The notes beneath the pieces are model-generated. The model was not told the DNA's origin and searched no databases. It saw only the letters and a list, made by a program, of their open reading frames with translations. Position numbers and translations under genes: made by a program. Below, one piece after another: positions 1-9,520 of a DNA stretch of 27,773 nucleotides (positions are counted from its first letter, which is position 1; every line of letters begins with the position of its first letter). Origin of the DNA: Dunaliella salina (lineage: Eukaryota > Chlorophyta > Chlorophyceae > Chlamydomonadales > Dunaliellaceae); NCBI GenBank assembly GCA_002284615.2, contig MU070178.1:1-27773 (forward strand), in the 5' to 3' direction.

Positions 1-2
1 TG

Positions 3-203
3 TTCAACTGCTTCTCAGGTGTTTTTTCAATGGAACAACCTTATTTACAGCAAGTTAGTGTCCAGGGTGTGCAGGATTTCCTCTTGCAACACAACAACAA
101 GCTTTATTTGTTTATTTCTGAGCTTATGGATATTATGTTGGCTGGCGAGGACCAGTCACAGGCTGATCAGTCGAACAATCTGGCTGAAGGTCCCCAAATG
201 TAA
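3..203 (+). CDS. Short open frame, C-terminal part of an unidentified protein
   Basis: A frame open from the window edge to a TAA at 201-203 (66 codons). The first internal ATG is at base 30, leaving about 57 residues. The product is rich in Gln and Leu, with an amphipathic-looking middle (LLQHNNKLYLFISELMDIML) and a polar end (GEDQSQADQSNN). The bases before the ATG include CTTCTCAG, which could be a 3' splice acceptor, so this may be a terminal exon. It has no motif I recognise. The stop codon is also the first unit of a TAAATC microsatellite. It could be a chance open frame; the amino-acid composition is the only argument for coding. Confidence 0.3.
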   Translation, partial: FNCFSGVFSMEQPYLQQVSVQGVQDFLLQHNNKLYLFISELMDIMLAGEDQSQADQSNNLAEGPQM

Positions 204-225
204 ATCTAAATCTAAATCTAAATCT
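201..225 (+). repeat. (TAAATC)4 microsatellite
   Basis: Four perfect TAAATC units begin exactly at the TAA that ends the preceding open frame. The unit differs from the usual plant and green-algal telomere repeat TTTAGGG. Confidence 0.9.
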
Positions 226-817
226 TAGCCTTGTCGGCCGCTTGGGAAGGGGTCNTCTGCGGGTGGGCGGGAAGGGGAGTAACATCATCACGGTTAGCGC
301 CATCATCACCATCATGCGAATGACGGAAACCATGCGTGTTGCCCGTGAACCGTAGCCTACGCGGCTTGGCTCGTGAGAGCGATTGCGTGTTCAGCCTATC
401 AGCTACCCAACTGTGCGCGGTAAGCTTGATGGGAGAACTGCGTTGCATGCTCACGGTACAGCGAAAGTGCGCAAGGCGCGTGGCGAGCCGAAGCAAGGAC
501 CCCAAGGATCAGCCTGCTTCGCTGCCAATGTAGCAGCTAAGAGTGGGCGCAAGGCCTACCTCGGCGTGCTAGTCTCGAAGAACCACAGGGGGCTCGAAGT
601 GTGGAGGAGGAGAGGCTCCAAACACGCCTCTCTCCATGAATCTCTACCTAGGCCGTAGGCAAGTCAAGATAAGAGAAACTCTTATTATAATTAGTCTGTC
701 CCAAAAAAGATCCCCCGAGGAGTATAACTCCTTCCTCACACAAAGTGATAACCCAAGATGGGTTAATGCCAGTAATTATGTACAAAAAGAGTACATAGCA
801 TGTAACTCGTTGTTACA
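226..817. other. GC-rich stretch without a supported gene
   Basis: It holds one ambiguous base (255) and overlapping short open frames, including a 91-codon basic one at 383-658 with no recognisable domain. From about 660 the sequence becomes AT-richer, with a run of A at 702-707 and a small palindrome TGTAAC-TCG-TTGTTACA near 801-817. Nothing identifies a gene. Confidence 0.5.
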
Positions 818-1250
818 GTGTGCCTTCTAGCGCACGCTGCTTGCATCTAGCGCACGATAGTCGCTTCGTGCGCTCGTTGCTGGTGAGGCCGGATTGGCAC
901 TGTGTGCCTTCTAGCGCACGCTGCTTGCATCGAGCGCACGATAGCTGCTTTCGAGCACTATCCTAAATCTCCAACAAGCGCTCAACAGTACCTGCTTCCA
1001 CGAGCGCTAGATGCTGATCGTCAAGCGCTAGAAAGCAACAACGTGCGCTCGTTGCTGGTGAGCTCACTTTTCCACTATAACTGCTCGAAGCCTGTCGAGC
1101 GCTTGATGCGCGTCTAGCGCTCGTTGTGTGCATTCAGATGCTAGACTCGGCCATCGTGCGATGCAAGCTGCTCGATGGCGTTCAAGCGCGCGTTGGGTGC
1201 GTTCTTGTGCTCGATCGAGCGTCTAGCAAAAGTGGTTTCCTTGAGTGAGC
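818..1250. repeat. AGCGC-rich degenerate repeat island
   Basis: The words TAGCGC, GAGCGC and AAGCGC recur throughout, many times in about 430 bp. The clearest repeat unit starts with GTGTGCCTTCTAGCGCACG at 818 and again at 902 (84 bp apart), then diverges. Related blocks containing GTGCGCTCGTTGCTGGTGAG occur in both. Composition is clearly different from the flanks. No open frame here is convincing. Confidence 0.65.
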
Positions 1251-1251
1251 C

Positions 1252-1705
1252 ACATGTGAACTGCCCTCCTGGCCCACATCCTCACAATGCACACATTACT
1301 ACCCGGGCTCAACTTCCTTTGCTAGCTACCCATCAAACTCTTCCCCCTGCTGGGCCACTCCTCCAACTCCCGATGCCCTCTTCATCAGCTGCAACACACT
1401 CTTCTCCATAGAGGAGGAGGAAGAGCTCTACCTACCACCCACACCTGATGCCTTCAGATGCTGCCACACCTCAGAGCCCTACCCATTTCTCAACACCCAA
1501 GAGCCAGGCGCCGAGTTCACCCTTGACCCAGAGGATGAAGCACTATTAACTCTGCCCACACCTAACATCCCAAGCATCCACACAAACACTCTGCCACCTT
1601 TACCCTTCCAAGCTCCTACCTGGCCCTTCTCCACAAGGGGTTACAAGGGGTTACAAGGAGTTGGCCTACAGCCCGAGAATCTGGCTGATCGGCTGCTGGT
1701 GAAAC
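1252..1705. other. C/T-rich low-complexity stretch, no gene supported
   Basis: The plus strand is rich in CCC, CTC and CAC and would translate to Pro/Ser/Thr/His-rich peptides broken by stops. A small direct repeat of GGGGTTACAA occurs near 1636-1660. A GAATCTGGCTGATCGGCTGCTG segment near 1676 weakly resembles one near 16675, suggesting a scattered short repeat. Confidence 0.4.
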
Positions 1706-1709
1706 ATTC

Positions 1710-2500
1710 TCAACCAGCATCAAAAATTGAAACTAATTCCGACAAAAGTTTCAAAAACCTGCACGAGTCTTGATTCAGAAAAGCATTGACTTCAAGATCA
1801 GTTAAACAATGGAACCTCTCCAAAAAGGGAATAAAGTCAGTGTTTGGGAGCTGGGCAAAAATGTGAAATGGTCTGAAGAGATCAATAAACAGGTCCTTAT
1901 ATTTTCTCCGCAGCTCACACACTTCAAAGTGCTTGCAATAGAAAAGAGCGTGTTTCTCATCTTGCACATCAGCACAATCGCACTCGTCGCAAATGTTTGG
2001 TCCACTGTGCCATTTACAAGACTCGACCTTCAAGCAGTGAGCCCGAAGTCTAAACCTGCTCACATTCCTCATGACTCCTATGTCCAGATCCCTAAATAAG
2101 AAAGATGGAGTACAAAAAGGAGTGTGTTTTGTTTGATTCAAAGGCATCCCACACCAATGATGGTAAGTCACTGCTTTCTTGTCCACCGTCCGCGGATTTA
2201 GAGTACCTGCATCTCTCCAAACCTTTTGCTGCCTGTATCTCAAATCACAAATGAATTCCTGCATGGGGATCTTGGAAGCACTCAGCATCTTTTGCTTAAA
2301 CATGTCCCTGAGCGCATGCCACTAAAGGCTGAAGACACATGAGCAGACCAACAAGCCTCATCCCTATTAGCAAGGTTTAAGTCTGCTTTCAGAACCCTGC
2401 GTAATGTCTCACTGTTTGAGTCAAGCATACTGTTTAAAAACTTGACAGTGGCCCTGAACCAATAGAACTGTAGAGGCTCTTGGCCACACTCTCTCAGCAC
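1710..2500 (-). pseudogene. LINE fragment: post-RT region with zf-RVT-type zinc finger
   Basis: Two adjoining minus-strand frames make up the region downstream of the palm in a non-LTR reverse transcriptase. The upstream frame (about 2500-2300) has the block EPLQFYWFRATVKFLN, then a segment ending CWSAHVSSA, which I know from green-algal LINE C-termini. The downstream frame (2303-1710) has RFRLRAHCL, then C-D-E-C, D-E-K-H and Y-C, i.e. C-x2-C-x9-H-x4-C, the zinc-binding block after LINE RTs. A stop near 2303 separates the halves. Fingers, palm (YADD) and endonuclease are absent, so it is a dead fragment. Family assignment is from pattern memory. Confidence 0.7.
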
Positions 2501-2539
2501 TGGCTTGTTTGTGGCAGAGCTCTTCACACCTAGAAACCG

Positions 2540-2579
2540 CCTTAAGGAGCAATTTCCTTTCCTTAAGGAGCAATTTCCC
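2540..2579 (+). repeat. Two-copy 21-bp tandem repeat
   Basis: CTTAAGGAGCAATTTCC occurs at 2541 and again at 2562, just upstream (minus sense) of the LINE fragment. Confidence 0.8.
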
Positions 2580-3795
2580 GGCGGCCCCCCAAATTTTGTG
2601 TAGAACCAGCGGCTGCTGTGTGGCACAGGCTGGCAACACGTTAGTAGTTCGAGCACGGGTGCTGCTGCTGGTGCAACACACACGTGCAACTCAGGCTTGG
2701 GATTTGCTTAGCACTTTTGGATAGCTGAGCTCCTAGCTTAACTTTATATGGAGGCGGGGACAGAAGGCGGCGGCAAATCTTACACACAAGTCCAGAGGTT
2801 CAGCAATTCACCAGCAAAACTCAAATAAATTCGTACCAACGATAGCATAACACCAGAGCAATTTATGCGGCCCTACAAGAGTAATCTGTGGTAATCCAAG
2901 GTAAGCAAAGATTTCCTGGGCCGCGACACATCAACTTGTCTTAAACTGGTATCTCAGCGGCTCAAACAACTTATCAAGTATGCGCGTAAACTTCTTGTGT
3001 GTAAGCAATAGCAAATATGGCCTTTAGCCTCATCAATATGCAAAGGTTCTGTCACCTTCAATCTTCTCTGAGGTGTGTATATGCGAGCTTAGCAAACAAG
3101 TTCTTTGCAAACACAGCGGTAGTTGAATATGAATTATGGTCGTTATAGCTTTTCTTATGCTGCATGTTGCTGCTGAGCTGCTCTTGGTCTTGCTACACAG
3201 TAATGGCTTGGCTGCAGCACACAGAGACTTGGGGGCAGACACAGTGGTTGGGGACCAGCTCCACTAGGTAAGCGATACATCAGGGACAATTGGGGCACAC
3301 AATTCTGGCACAAGGCCAGGAATAATAGAAAGAGCGCCAAACCTCAATGGAAGGTGGAACAGAAGGTTGAATAAGAGAGAGCTTCCAATAAAAAAAACCA
3401 CTTAAATACAGGTCACACCTCTCATACTTGGCTTGCATTCCATGATCGAGGACTTGACGTGACAAGCCATCCCCTTATACGCTTCTGCTTCTCCTCACTG
3501 GCAAGCCACTTGACGACCTGCATGTTAGGACACCCCGATTGAAATAGGGACACAAAAAGGATGAGAGCATGAACTCACACATGCATGAGTGATTGCAGGC
3601 CTTGATGCCTTCTGATCTTGGTCATCAACCCTAGCTATAAAGTAAAGTAGCAAAACAAGCCACATCGCACAAATTGCATTAAAGCCCCCAAGCTGTACTC
3701 CACCACTTCAAAATCCTGCGAGCCTGCTCCTCTGCATTGTTCTTTAAAACAGCAGCACGTAAGCACTTCTTCAAGCGGATTCAAAACTCTTTTAG
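2580..3795. other. No supported gene
   Basis: Open frames here are short, overlap on both strands and show no motif. The stretch is mixed-composition sequence with no clear tandem repeat or terminal inverted repeat. Confidence 0.5.
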
Positions 3796-3857
3796 ACATC
3801 TACTCTTGAATTAGTCTTTCACGCACACATCTACTTTTGAATCAGTCTTTCATGCAA
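3796..3857 (+). repeat. Two-copy 31-bp tandem repeat
   Basis: ACATCTACTCTTGAATTAGT at 3796 is followed by a near-identical copy from 3827 (ACATCTACTTTTGAATCAGT), with CTTTCA[CT]GCA closing each. Confidence 0.8.
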
Positions 3858-3985
3858 GCAAAACACAGGCTTGAACTCCAACCAGACTTTCATGAGAACA
3901 AAACACACTAGCCGCAAAAGGTTAGACAACATCCATCCAGCATCCTCTAGCCTTGAGCAACACCCATAATGTTGCAAGAGCCATA

Positions 3986-4420
3986 CCTGCTGGACCGAAC
4001 CGAAAGGGCTGCATGGCCGTAAAGAGTAAGGAACAAAAAGCCTGCACAGACCAAAGGCCGTGTACAGGAAAGGCTCCTTGAAAAGCAAGCAAGCAGGGGC
4101 CTCAAGAATCGACACAATGCACCTGTTGGACCAAACAGGGGGCTACACGGCTGTAAAGAAAAAGACAATAGAAATCTATGCAGGCCAGAGTCCGCGTGCA
4201 TTAAGAAAATGTTCCCTGAATAGCAAGCCAGCGTGAGCCTCACCAAACGCACCTGCTGAACCGAACAGGGAACTTTCCGGCTGTAAAGAAGAAGAAACGT
4301 CTACGCATGCCAGGGGCCGAATGCAGTAAAATAAGGTTTCCTTACCAGCAAGCTAGCATGGGTCTTGCCATAGCGCACCTGCTGGATCGAGCAGGGGGTT
4401 ACATAGCAGTACAATGACGG
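3986..4420 (-). repeat. Tandem array of retroelement 3'-tail units
   Basis: Units begin (plus strand) with CCTGCTGGACCGAACAGGG-like sequence at 3986, 4122, 4252 and 4378, i.e. spacings of 136, 130 and 126 bp; the fourth is cut short. Each of the first three contains, in minus sense, GGTGAGGC or GAGGCC, a TTGCT block, a hairpin (4041-4068, 4178-4201, 4303-4325) and a following pyrimidine-rich segment. The same order of motifs forms the 3' UTR of the family A elements at 18.1 kb and 27.2 kb. No coding sequence accompanies these units, so they are either solo tails or a SINE-like family sharing the LINE tail. Confidence 0.65.
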
Positions 4421-4484
4421 TGGATAGCAATGGCCTGGTATGCTGGGCTGCACTAGCGAACTTTCCTGCCCGATCTTCACCCGC

Positions 4485-4640
4485 CGCTGCTGCTGCTTTT
4501 CTTGCTGTTGCTGCTGCTGTTGTGCTTGGCCAACGTTTAGTGGCTGCTGCTGCTGCTGCGCTTCACCTTCCGGGCGCTTCTGCATCTCTTGCTGCCGCTG
4601 CCGCTGCTGCAATTGCCGCCGCTGCCTTTGAAACATGCAT
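4485..4640 (+). repeat. CTG/CAG-rich imperfect trinucleotide tracts
   Basis: Several short runs of GCTGCTGCTG, TTGCTGCTG and GCCGCTGCCGCTG alternate over about 155 bp. They open long frames on both strands (poly-Q on minus, poly-A or poly-C on plus), which I treat as artefacts of the repeat. Confidence 0.8.
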
Positions 4641-4694
4641 GTATGGAACATGTGGCATGTGGCGTCTGGATGAAGCCAGCCTGGTTTGCTGAAC

Positions 4695-5007
4695 TTCATA
4701 ATACGCCCAGTCTTGAATGGTAGTATGGCTTGCGGGTACTCTACAAATGTGGGAATCAAGCATTTTGCAACATTCATGTTTATGCATCTAAGCTGCGTTT
4801 TGGGCTATATTTTCTCCGACATCCTTCCCCCCTTCAAAAACGGAATAGCCATTCATAATATGCCAAGCCTTGAATGGTAGTACAGCTTGCGGGTACTCTG
4901 CAAACGTGGGAATCAAGCATTTTGCAACATTCATGTTCATGCATCTAAGCTGTGTTTTGGGCTACATTTTCTCCGACGTCCTTCCCTCTTTCAAAAAGGG
5001 AATAGAC
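4695..5007 (+). repeat. 157-bp tandem duplication
   Basis: The segment starting TTCATAATACGCC at about 4695 is repeated from about 4852 (TTCATAATATGCC). The copies share CTTGCGGGTACTCT, GGGAATCAAGCATTTTGCAA and TTTTCTCCGAC, with scattered transitions. The second copy ends at the insertion point of the MITE at 5008. Confidence 0.85.
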
Positions 5008-5200
5008 CAGGGATGGGTCATACGTGAACCGCGTATTTTAACGTATAGGAAGAACTGACGTTTAAAGCGTGTGCTTCAAATAAAATGCCTAAATTGCCTT
5101 GAAATGCCAATCGCACATAGCGCGTTCACATCCGACGTATGTGTTTTCACATGTTTAAACGCGTACGGCTCCTCCCAAACCCACGTATGACACATCCCTG
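5008..5200. mobile_element. 193-bp hAT-type MITE
   Basis: The left end CAGGGATGGGTCATACGTG (5008-5026) and the right end CACGTATGACACATCCCTG (5182-5200) are inverted repeats with one mismatch in 19. The element is flanked by the perfect 8-bp direct repeat GAATAGAC (5000-5007 and 5201-5208). An 8-bp target duplication together with ends starting CAGGG is the signature of the hAT superfamily. At 193 bp with no open frame it is a non-autonomous miniature element needing a transposase from elsewhere. The interior is rich in ACGT, GCGT and TTTAAA words. Confidence 0.88.
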
Positions 5201-5208
5201 GAATAGAC

Positions 5209-5399
5209 TAAATCATTCTTCCCCTCCCTTTCAAGAGAGTATACTAAATCATTTGACCACATTCGCATCTCCACTCCAACCCTCACATTGCACGCATGCT
5301 CTCTACCCTTCTCACCAGCAAGCAGCCTGCCAAAGGAAGCCGCGCTTGCCTTGGACTGGCCTTCAGGTGTGCGAGCCGCTGTGTGCGGAAACAGAGAGG
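5209..5399. other. Unassigned spacer
   Basis: Short repeat of AGACTAAATCATT / ATACTAAATCATT near 5205-5254, then unique sequence. Nothing else is seen. Confidence 0.4.
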
Positions 5400-5965
5400 T
5401 GTGCTCCCAAAAATACCACAGGTCAGGTGCACTTCCAAGCACGTGCCATGACCTGCGTGGCGTTTGAGCATGGTGTTCCAAGCAGGGCATTTGAGAATGG
5501 TGTTCAAGCAGGTCTGGTGCGCTGCCAAGCCGGTGCCATGACCTGCGTGGCAAGCATGGCATTGAGGCAGGTTTGGAGCGCTCGAAAGCTGGTGAGATGA
5601 TTTGTAAGGTGTTTGAGCATGGTGTTTAAGCAAGGTGTCCAAGATCAGATCTGGTGCGCTGCCAAGCCTGTACCGTGACCTGTATTGCACTCAAGCATGG
5701 TATTTGAGCATGGCTTTCAAGTAGACAAGGTACATTTAATTGCTTAAGCATAACATTTGAGCACGGTGTTCAAGCAGGTCTGGTGCACTCCAAAGCTGGT
5801 AAGGTGACTGTGAAGCATTCAAGCATGGTGTTTGAGCTTAGTCTTCAAGCGTGACACTAAAGCAGGTCATAGCGTTCAAGCAGGTCTTCTGCGCTCCCTG
5901 GCCAGTGCCCCGACCTGTATCGCGCTCAAGCATGGCTTTGAAGCAGGTCTGGTGCGCTCAACTTA
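5400..5965 (+). repeat. Degenerate minisatellite, units about 95-135 bp
   Basis: A composite unit recurs five to six times. It contains GGTCTGGTGCGCT, then AAGC[CT]GGTGCCATGACCTG, then one to three AGCATGGTGTTCAAGCA-like blocks. Unit starts fall near 5419, 5514, 5649, 5778, 5885 and 5948. The irregular spacing comes from a varying number of the 17-18-bp inner block. The open frames on both strands across this region are by-products. Confidence 0.75.
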
Positions 5966-6299
5966 GCAGAGCTGGACAACTCCCCTATATCCCTGGACAT
6001 ACTCTTTCCGGCTTTTCTTTTTCAAAGCTAATCATGCCTATCACTTATATACTTTAAATAATATTTTCACCAAAAAATGAAAAAAAAGGAGGACCCCAGA
6101 TCACTCTTCTGGCCTCAGATCACCCTAAAATGGCCCACAGCTCCACCCCGGGACTATCTTTCACTCCCAAAATTTTGCATTTGTAACTCTTATATACGAC
6201 ACTAACATCCTGCATATTAAAATGCGGGGAAAAACAAGGTCAAAATTGACCTTGTTTGGCACCCTTTGAGCAGGAGGATAAAATAAAGAGTGAAACACA

Positions 6300-7035
6300 T
6301 GCCCAAAAACTGGGTGGGACCCCCCTGACCCACCCACCCACCCCAAAACCCCCCATGCAGTAACCCTACCCGGACAAAAAGGGTACCAATCTGCTCCTTT
6401 TTCAACTCCCCATCCATCTGCATACTCCGCATACCGGAAAAGGGGGTTGCAGCAGAGTCACGGGGCAAAAACTGAGCAGCGGACGGCCATGCATACCTGC
6501 CCTTCCAGGCACCCACAACTGGCTTGCAAGTCCACTAACTACCTCCTGACTACACCATAATCACATCATACAATATCACTATCCGGGAAGTTTGAATTGG
6601 TTTGCCGCATGTTCACCTCTACACCCCCTGCTGCCCACACCCTTGCGCGCATGGCACTGACTCCCAGCCATGCACACAGACTCCCCTTTTTACTCAATTT
6701 ACCCAAAAAGGGTGCCAATTGACAGTTTTTGAGCTCAGGAGTCCAGCTGTGTCCTTAGAATTCTGTAGAAGTGGCCCAGAAAAATTCTGGAGGGGGTGTC
6801 CCAAATTTTCGAGAAGCCCATTGTCACCGCCAGACGCCCTCCCCCCCTTCCTCGGATTGCACCCAGACATATACCGATTGATAGCCCTTGATCCCAGGAT
6901 TCCGAATATACATTTCTTAATGGGATTGGGCCTTGACCTTGAGCTCCAAAAGGTATGCTTCTTGCGGCCTCCTGCCTTGTGCCAGGTTTTCTCTGAAGGT
7001 AAATGGTTGCAATTCTGTATCTGACCAACCACTGG
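6300..7035 (+). repeat. Dispersed repeat, copy 1
   Basis: A block that recurs in the same orientation at 10118-10770. Shared landmarks in order: CACCCCAAAACCCCCCATGC, CCCGGACAAAAAGGGTACC, CAAAAACTGAGCAGCGGACG, CCTTCCAGGCACCCACAACT, GCATGGCACTGACTCCCAGC, TACTCAATTTACCCAAAAAG, GAGCTCAGGA, TTCTGGAGGGGG and AATTGATAGC/GATTGATAGC. Copy 1 has an insertion of about 45 bp before the CCCACACCCTT block. No coding domain is recognisable, so the repeat may be non-autonomous or the edge of a larger element. Confidence 0.8.
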
Positions 7036-7177
7036 GTCTTTTCACTCCATTTTTTTGCAATGATATTCTCTTGGTACAAGGACTCCAAATCATTTTAAAG
7101 CACTCAATTTGCTGCATTGGGTAGTGAGGAATGGAGGTTGGATGGTGAAAAATAGGGCTCACGCCGCGGCTAATCAG

Positions 7178-7266
7178 GCATATGGGGCCCAATCTGGGAG
7201 TGGTATACTTAGGTGCAACAGAAAACTAAATTCTAAATAAGTGTCCCAGATTGGGCCCCACATATG
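7178..7266. repeat. Hairpin-forming inverted repeat
   Basis: The left arm GCATATGGGGCCCAATCTGGG (7178-7198) and the right arm CCCAGATTGGGCCCCACATAT (7245-7265) are near-perfect inverted copies, apart from a 2-nt indel. The loop is about 45 bp. A small foldback element is possible, but I see no clear target duplication. Confidence 0.7.
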
Positions 7267-7269
7267 CTA

Positions 7270-7889
7270 AAAGCATATTAAAAATACCCTTTTTGGGGGG
7301 GGAGCTGTTCAGCTCTGTCAACTTAGTGCGGTGATCTGCTTTTCCTCTTTAGCGAGGCGTTCCAGCCTGGCGCTTGGAAATATTACAATAACATTACAGT
7401 AACATTACATTTCAGTAATAACCCCAAGTTCATGAATTTCCCCTGGTTACAAGAGTAGTGATCTGTTTCAACCTCAGGAGTTGGCTGGTCATGTTCCTAT
7501 ATAAGTTATTCAAAACAGAAAGGGGCCAGTATGCAAAAACCTGGGGGCAGTCAGCATTCAGGCTACAGGCAAACACAATGCAACCTTACCTGCCTTGGGT
7601 ACACATCACTCATATTATGAACTTGAAAGCTATGCCAACAGTGATGAGGGTGTGCAAGAGGTCCCTCTGCACATCCTCCTGCATATTTGCATTGAGCATG
7701 CAGCATGACACCGCTTTCAGCTGTACGCGCTTGCCCCTAACCACATTTAATTACCCCCACACCTTATATGCCCCAAGAGGTCTGCTACAGGAGCTGTCAC
7801 TGCTGTTTGGTTGTCTAGCAGGATTGACAGGGCCATTGAGCATGTGACAGCCCTTGCATGTCAGTGCACAGCCAAGGCAGCAGCTCCTC
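7270..7889. other. No supported gene
   Basis: A 129-codon open frame at 7458-7847 (+) has no domain I recognise and no splice or promoter context I can defend. ATTACA repeats (AACATTACAGTAACATTACA) lie at 7388-7410. Confidence 0.4.
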
Positions 7890-8032
7890 CCTTGGCAATG
7901 ATGGCATCACATTGCTCCTTCATCTTCTTAGCTAGGCCTTGGCAATGATGGCATCACATTGCTCCTTCATCTTCTTTAACTAGGCCTTGGCAATGATGGC
8001 ATCTCATTGCTCCTTCATCTTCTTCAGCTAGG
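7890..8032 (+). repeat. Three-copy 47/48-bp tandem repeat
   Basis: CCTTGGCAATGATGGCATCA begins at 7890, 7937 and 7985, and each copy ends in TCATCTTCTT then a few variable bases and TAGG. Divergence between copies is only a few substitutions. The period is not a fixed multiple of three, so it is unlikely to be a protein repeat. Confidence 0.92.
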
Positions 8033-8359
8033 GCAGGCTTGTCCAGCTTCAGCTCATGGGCAAGTATGCTTGCCTGACAGGTGCCCGAGTGGCATACCAC
8101 CCCATCGCTCTTTCTCTCTGCACCAACTGGTGCCTTCACTAACACGTTTAGTTTCTGTGCCCCGGCAAAGGCGCGAGCCGAAGTTTTGCGGACCCAAAAA
8201 TGTAACGTTATGCCGAGGGTTGTGTAATATCACTGTAATATTACTATATTACTGCAATAATAATATTATTTTGGCATCCCGCACCTTATTAATGAGCACA
8301 GCCCTCTTGGGCTGGCACAGACTCTTTCCTTTTTCCCCTGTTTTTTGCAAGGCAATTAT
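8033..8359. other. No supported gene; AT-rich patch
   Basis: The patch at 8225-8272 is dense in TAATATTA, TATTACT and AATAATAATATTATT. It is partly palindromic. No gene is seen. Confidence 0.4.
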
Positions 8360-8700
8360 GTCCTGTAGCATACAAGCACAGCATTCATGAACTGCGATTT
8401 TCAAATATGGCGTCAAGCACGGTAATCTTGTCCTGTGCCATACGAGCACAATGCCTCTCCTCTTCCTTGATTAACGCAGGGAAGGGTGTCCCTTCTACGC
8501 AGGTTTTCATGCCGCTCTTTTTCTTTCCTTTCCTTGCCATACGAGCATAGCATTTATGACCCGTGTCATTCAAGCATAGCTTTCAGGTATTGTGTTCCGG
8601 CATGTTAAAGCATTACTTACTTGTTCCATGACCTCAGCCACTTAAGCATGGCATCCAAGTGCGTTGACGCCTCCAATTTAATGTCCTTGATATTTAAAAC
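8360..8700 (+). repeat. Degenerate CATACGAGCA-type repeats
   Basis: GTCCTGTAGCATACAAGCACAG, GTCCTGTGCCATACGAGCACA and CTTGCCATACGAGCATAG recur about 60-120 bp apart, with TTCAAGCATAGCTTTC and TTAAGCATGGCATCCAAG blocks. They resemble the inner block of the 5.4-6.0 kb minisatellite and may be a decayed relative of it. Confidence 0.45.
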
Positions 8701-8770
8701 TCAAGCACCATATTCAATTCTTGTTGACATTGTGTACATGTTGCAATCCTGTTCTTTTTGTGCTTTGTCG

Positions 8771-8813
8771 TTCTTGTTGTTGTTGATGTTGTTGTTGTCG
8801 TTGTTGTTGTTAT
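8771..8813 (+). repeat. (TTG)n microsatellite
   Basis: Interrupted TTG run, with GTTGATGTT and GTCGTT variants. Confidence 0.9.
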
Positions 8814-9039
8814 GATTGCCATTGCGCAAACCAAGCCCATCGCCTGGCCTGAACCCTCTATTGTAAGTAGCATGGTGCGCAGTGGAATCCCTGTGCACGA
8901 AAATGACGGTTGGAAGGAAACAGAGCCAGCATCATGTGCCACCTGCCCTCAAGTCTCGCAATGTCTGTCCCTCAAAACATTAACATATGTATCAAAGCAT
9001 AAACATCAGAACATAAGCATCTGCACCTGCAAAAACAGG

Positions 9040-9075
9040 TAGCCCTAACCTAAACCCTGACCCCACCCGTAACAC
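9040..9075 (+). repeat. Degenerate telomere-like C-strand patch
   Basis: AGCCCTAACCTAAACCCTGA resembles decayed CCCTAAA units. It is only two to three units long, so it may be chance. Confidence 0.35.
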
Positions 9076-9164
9076 AGGTACTTCTTACCTAAACCATGGC
9101 ATAAATTCTAACCGCACCTGCAAACACAGCTGGCACGCGCCAGCGACACAGGGTCAAGCCGCGC

Positions 9165-9518
9165 CAAGATGATGTGCATCACGGAGTCTGGTATGGGCAC
9201 ATCCGAGGCAGCCTCCTCTGAATTGCTGTTTTCCGCGGACATCCCTGCTTGGGAGGTGATGCAGTTTGAAGGCGTTTTTAGGGGCCAAGCGTATCAAGAC
9301 GACATGCGCACTTTGCACCCGTTGTTTTTAGTAGTAAATGTTGGCAAGCCCAGGCCGATCTGGAGTGATGGCTTCAAGTGGAGAGGTGCTTCAGGCAACA
9401 TACATGCACCTCCTCCTCCTTGTGTTCTCTTTCTGCTCCTCCTTTTCTCACCTTTGCCCTTGCAATCAGCGCGCGCCAGGCTTTGCATCTTCCTTTCAAA
9501 TTCGGCTTGGATCTCAGA
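9165..9518. other. Uncertain region with opposing open frames
   Basis: A plus frame (9169-9564) and a minus frame (9536-9294) overlap. The minus frame begins MALTARSEIQAEFERKMQSL, a helix-like, charged segment followed by KGKGEKRRSRKRTQ. The minus frame reads more like protein than the plus one, but no family is recognised, and its start lies in a repeat that recurs at 9.75 and 9.87 kb. Confidence 0.25.
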
Positions 9519-9520
9519 CC

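Noticed and set aside
3986..4420. CRISPR-like spaced repeats
   Set aside because: Units are 126-136 bp, diverged throughout, and match retroelement 3' tails; context is eukaryotic.
4301..4777. 158-codon minus frame with poly-Gln
   Set aside because: Glutamine runs come from CTG/CAG tracts and the rest overlaps the tail array and the 157-bp duplication; no conserved domain.
5139..5690. Opposing frames of 135-153 codons
   Set aside because: They run across the MITE end and the degenerate minisatellite on both strands, with no motif.
7458..7847. 129-codon plus frame
   Set aside because: No domain, no splice context, unexceptional composition for a chance frame in this AT/GC-mixed region.
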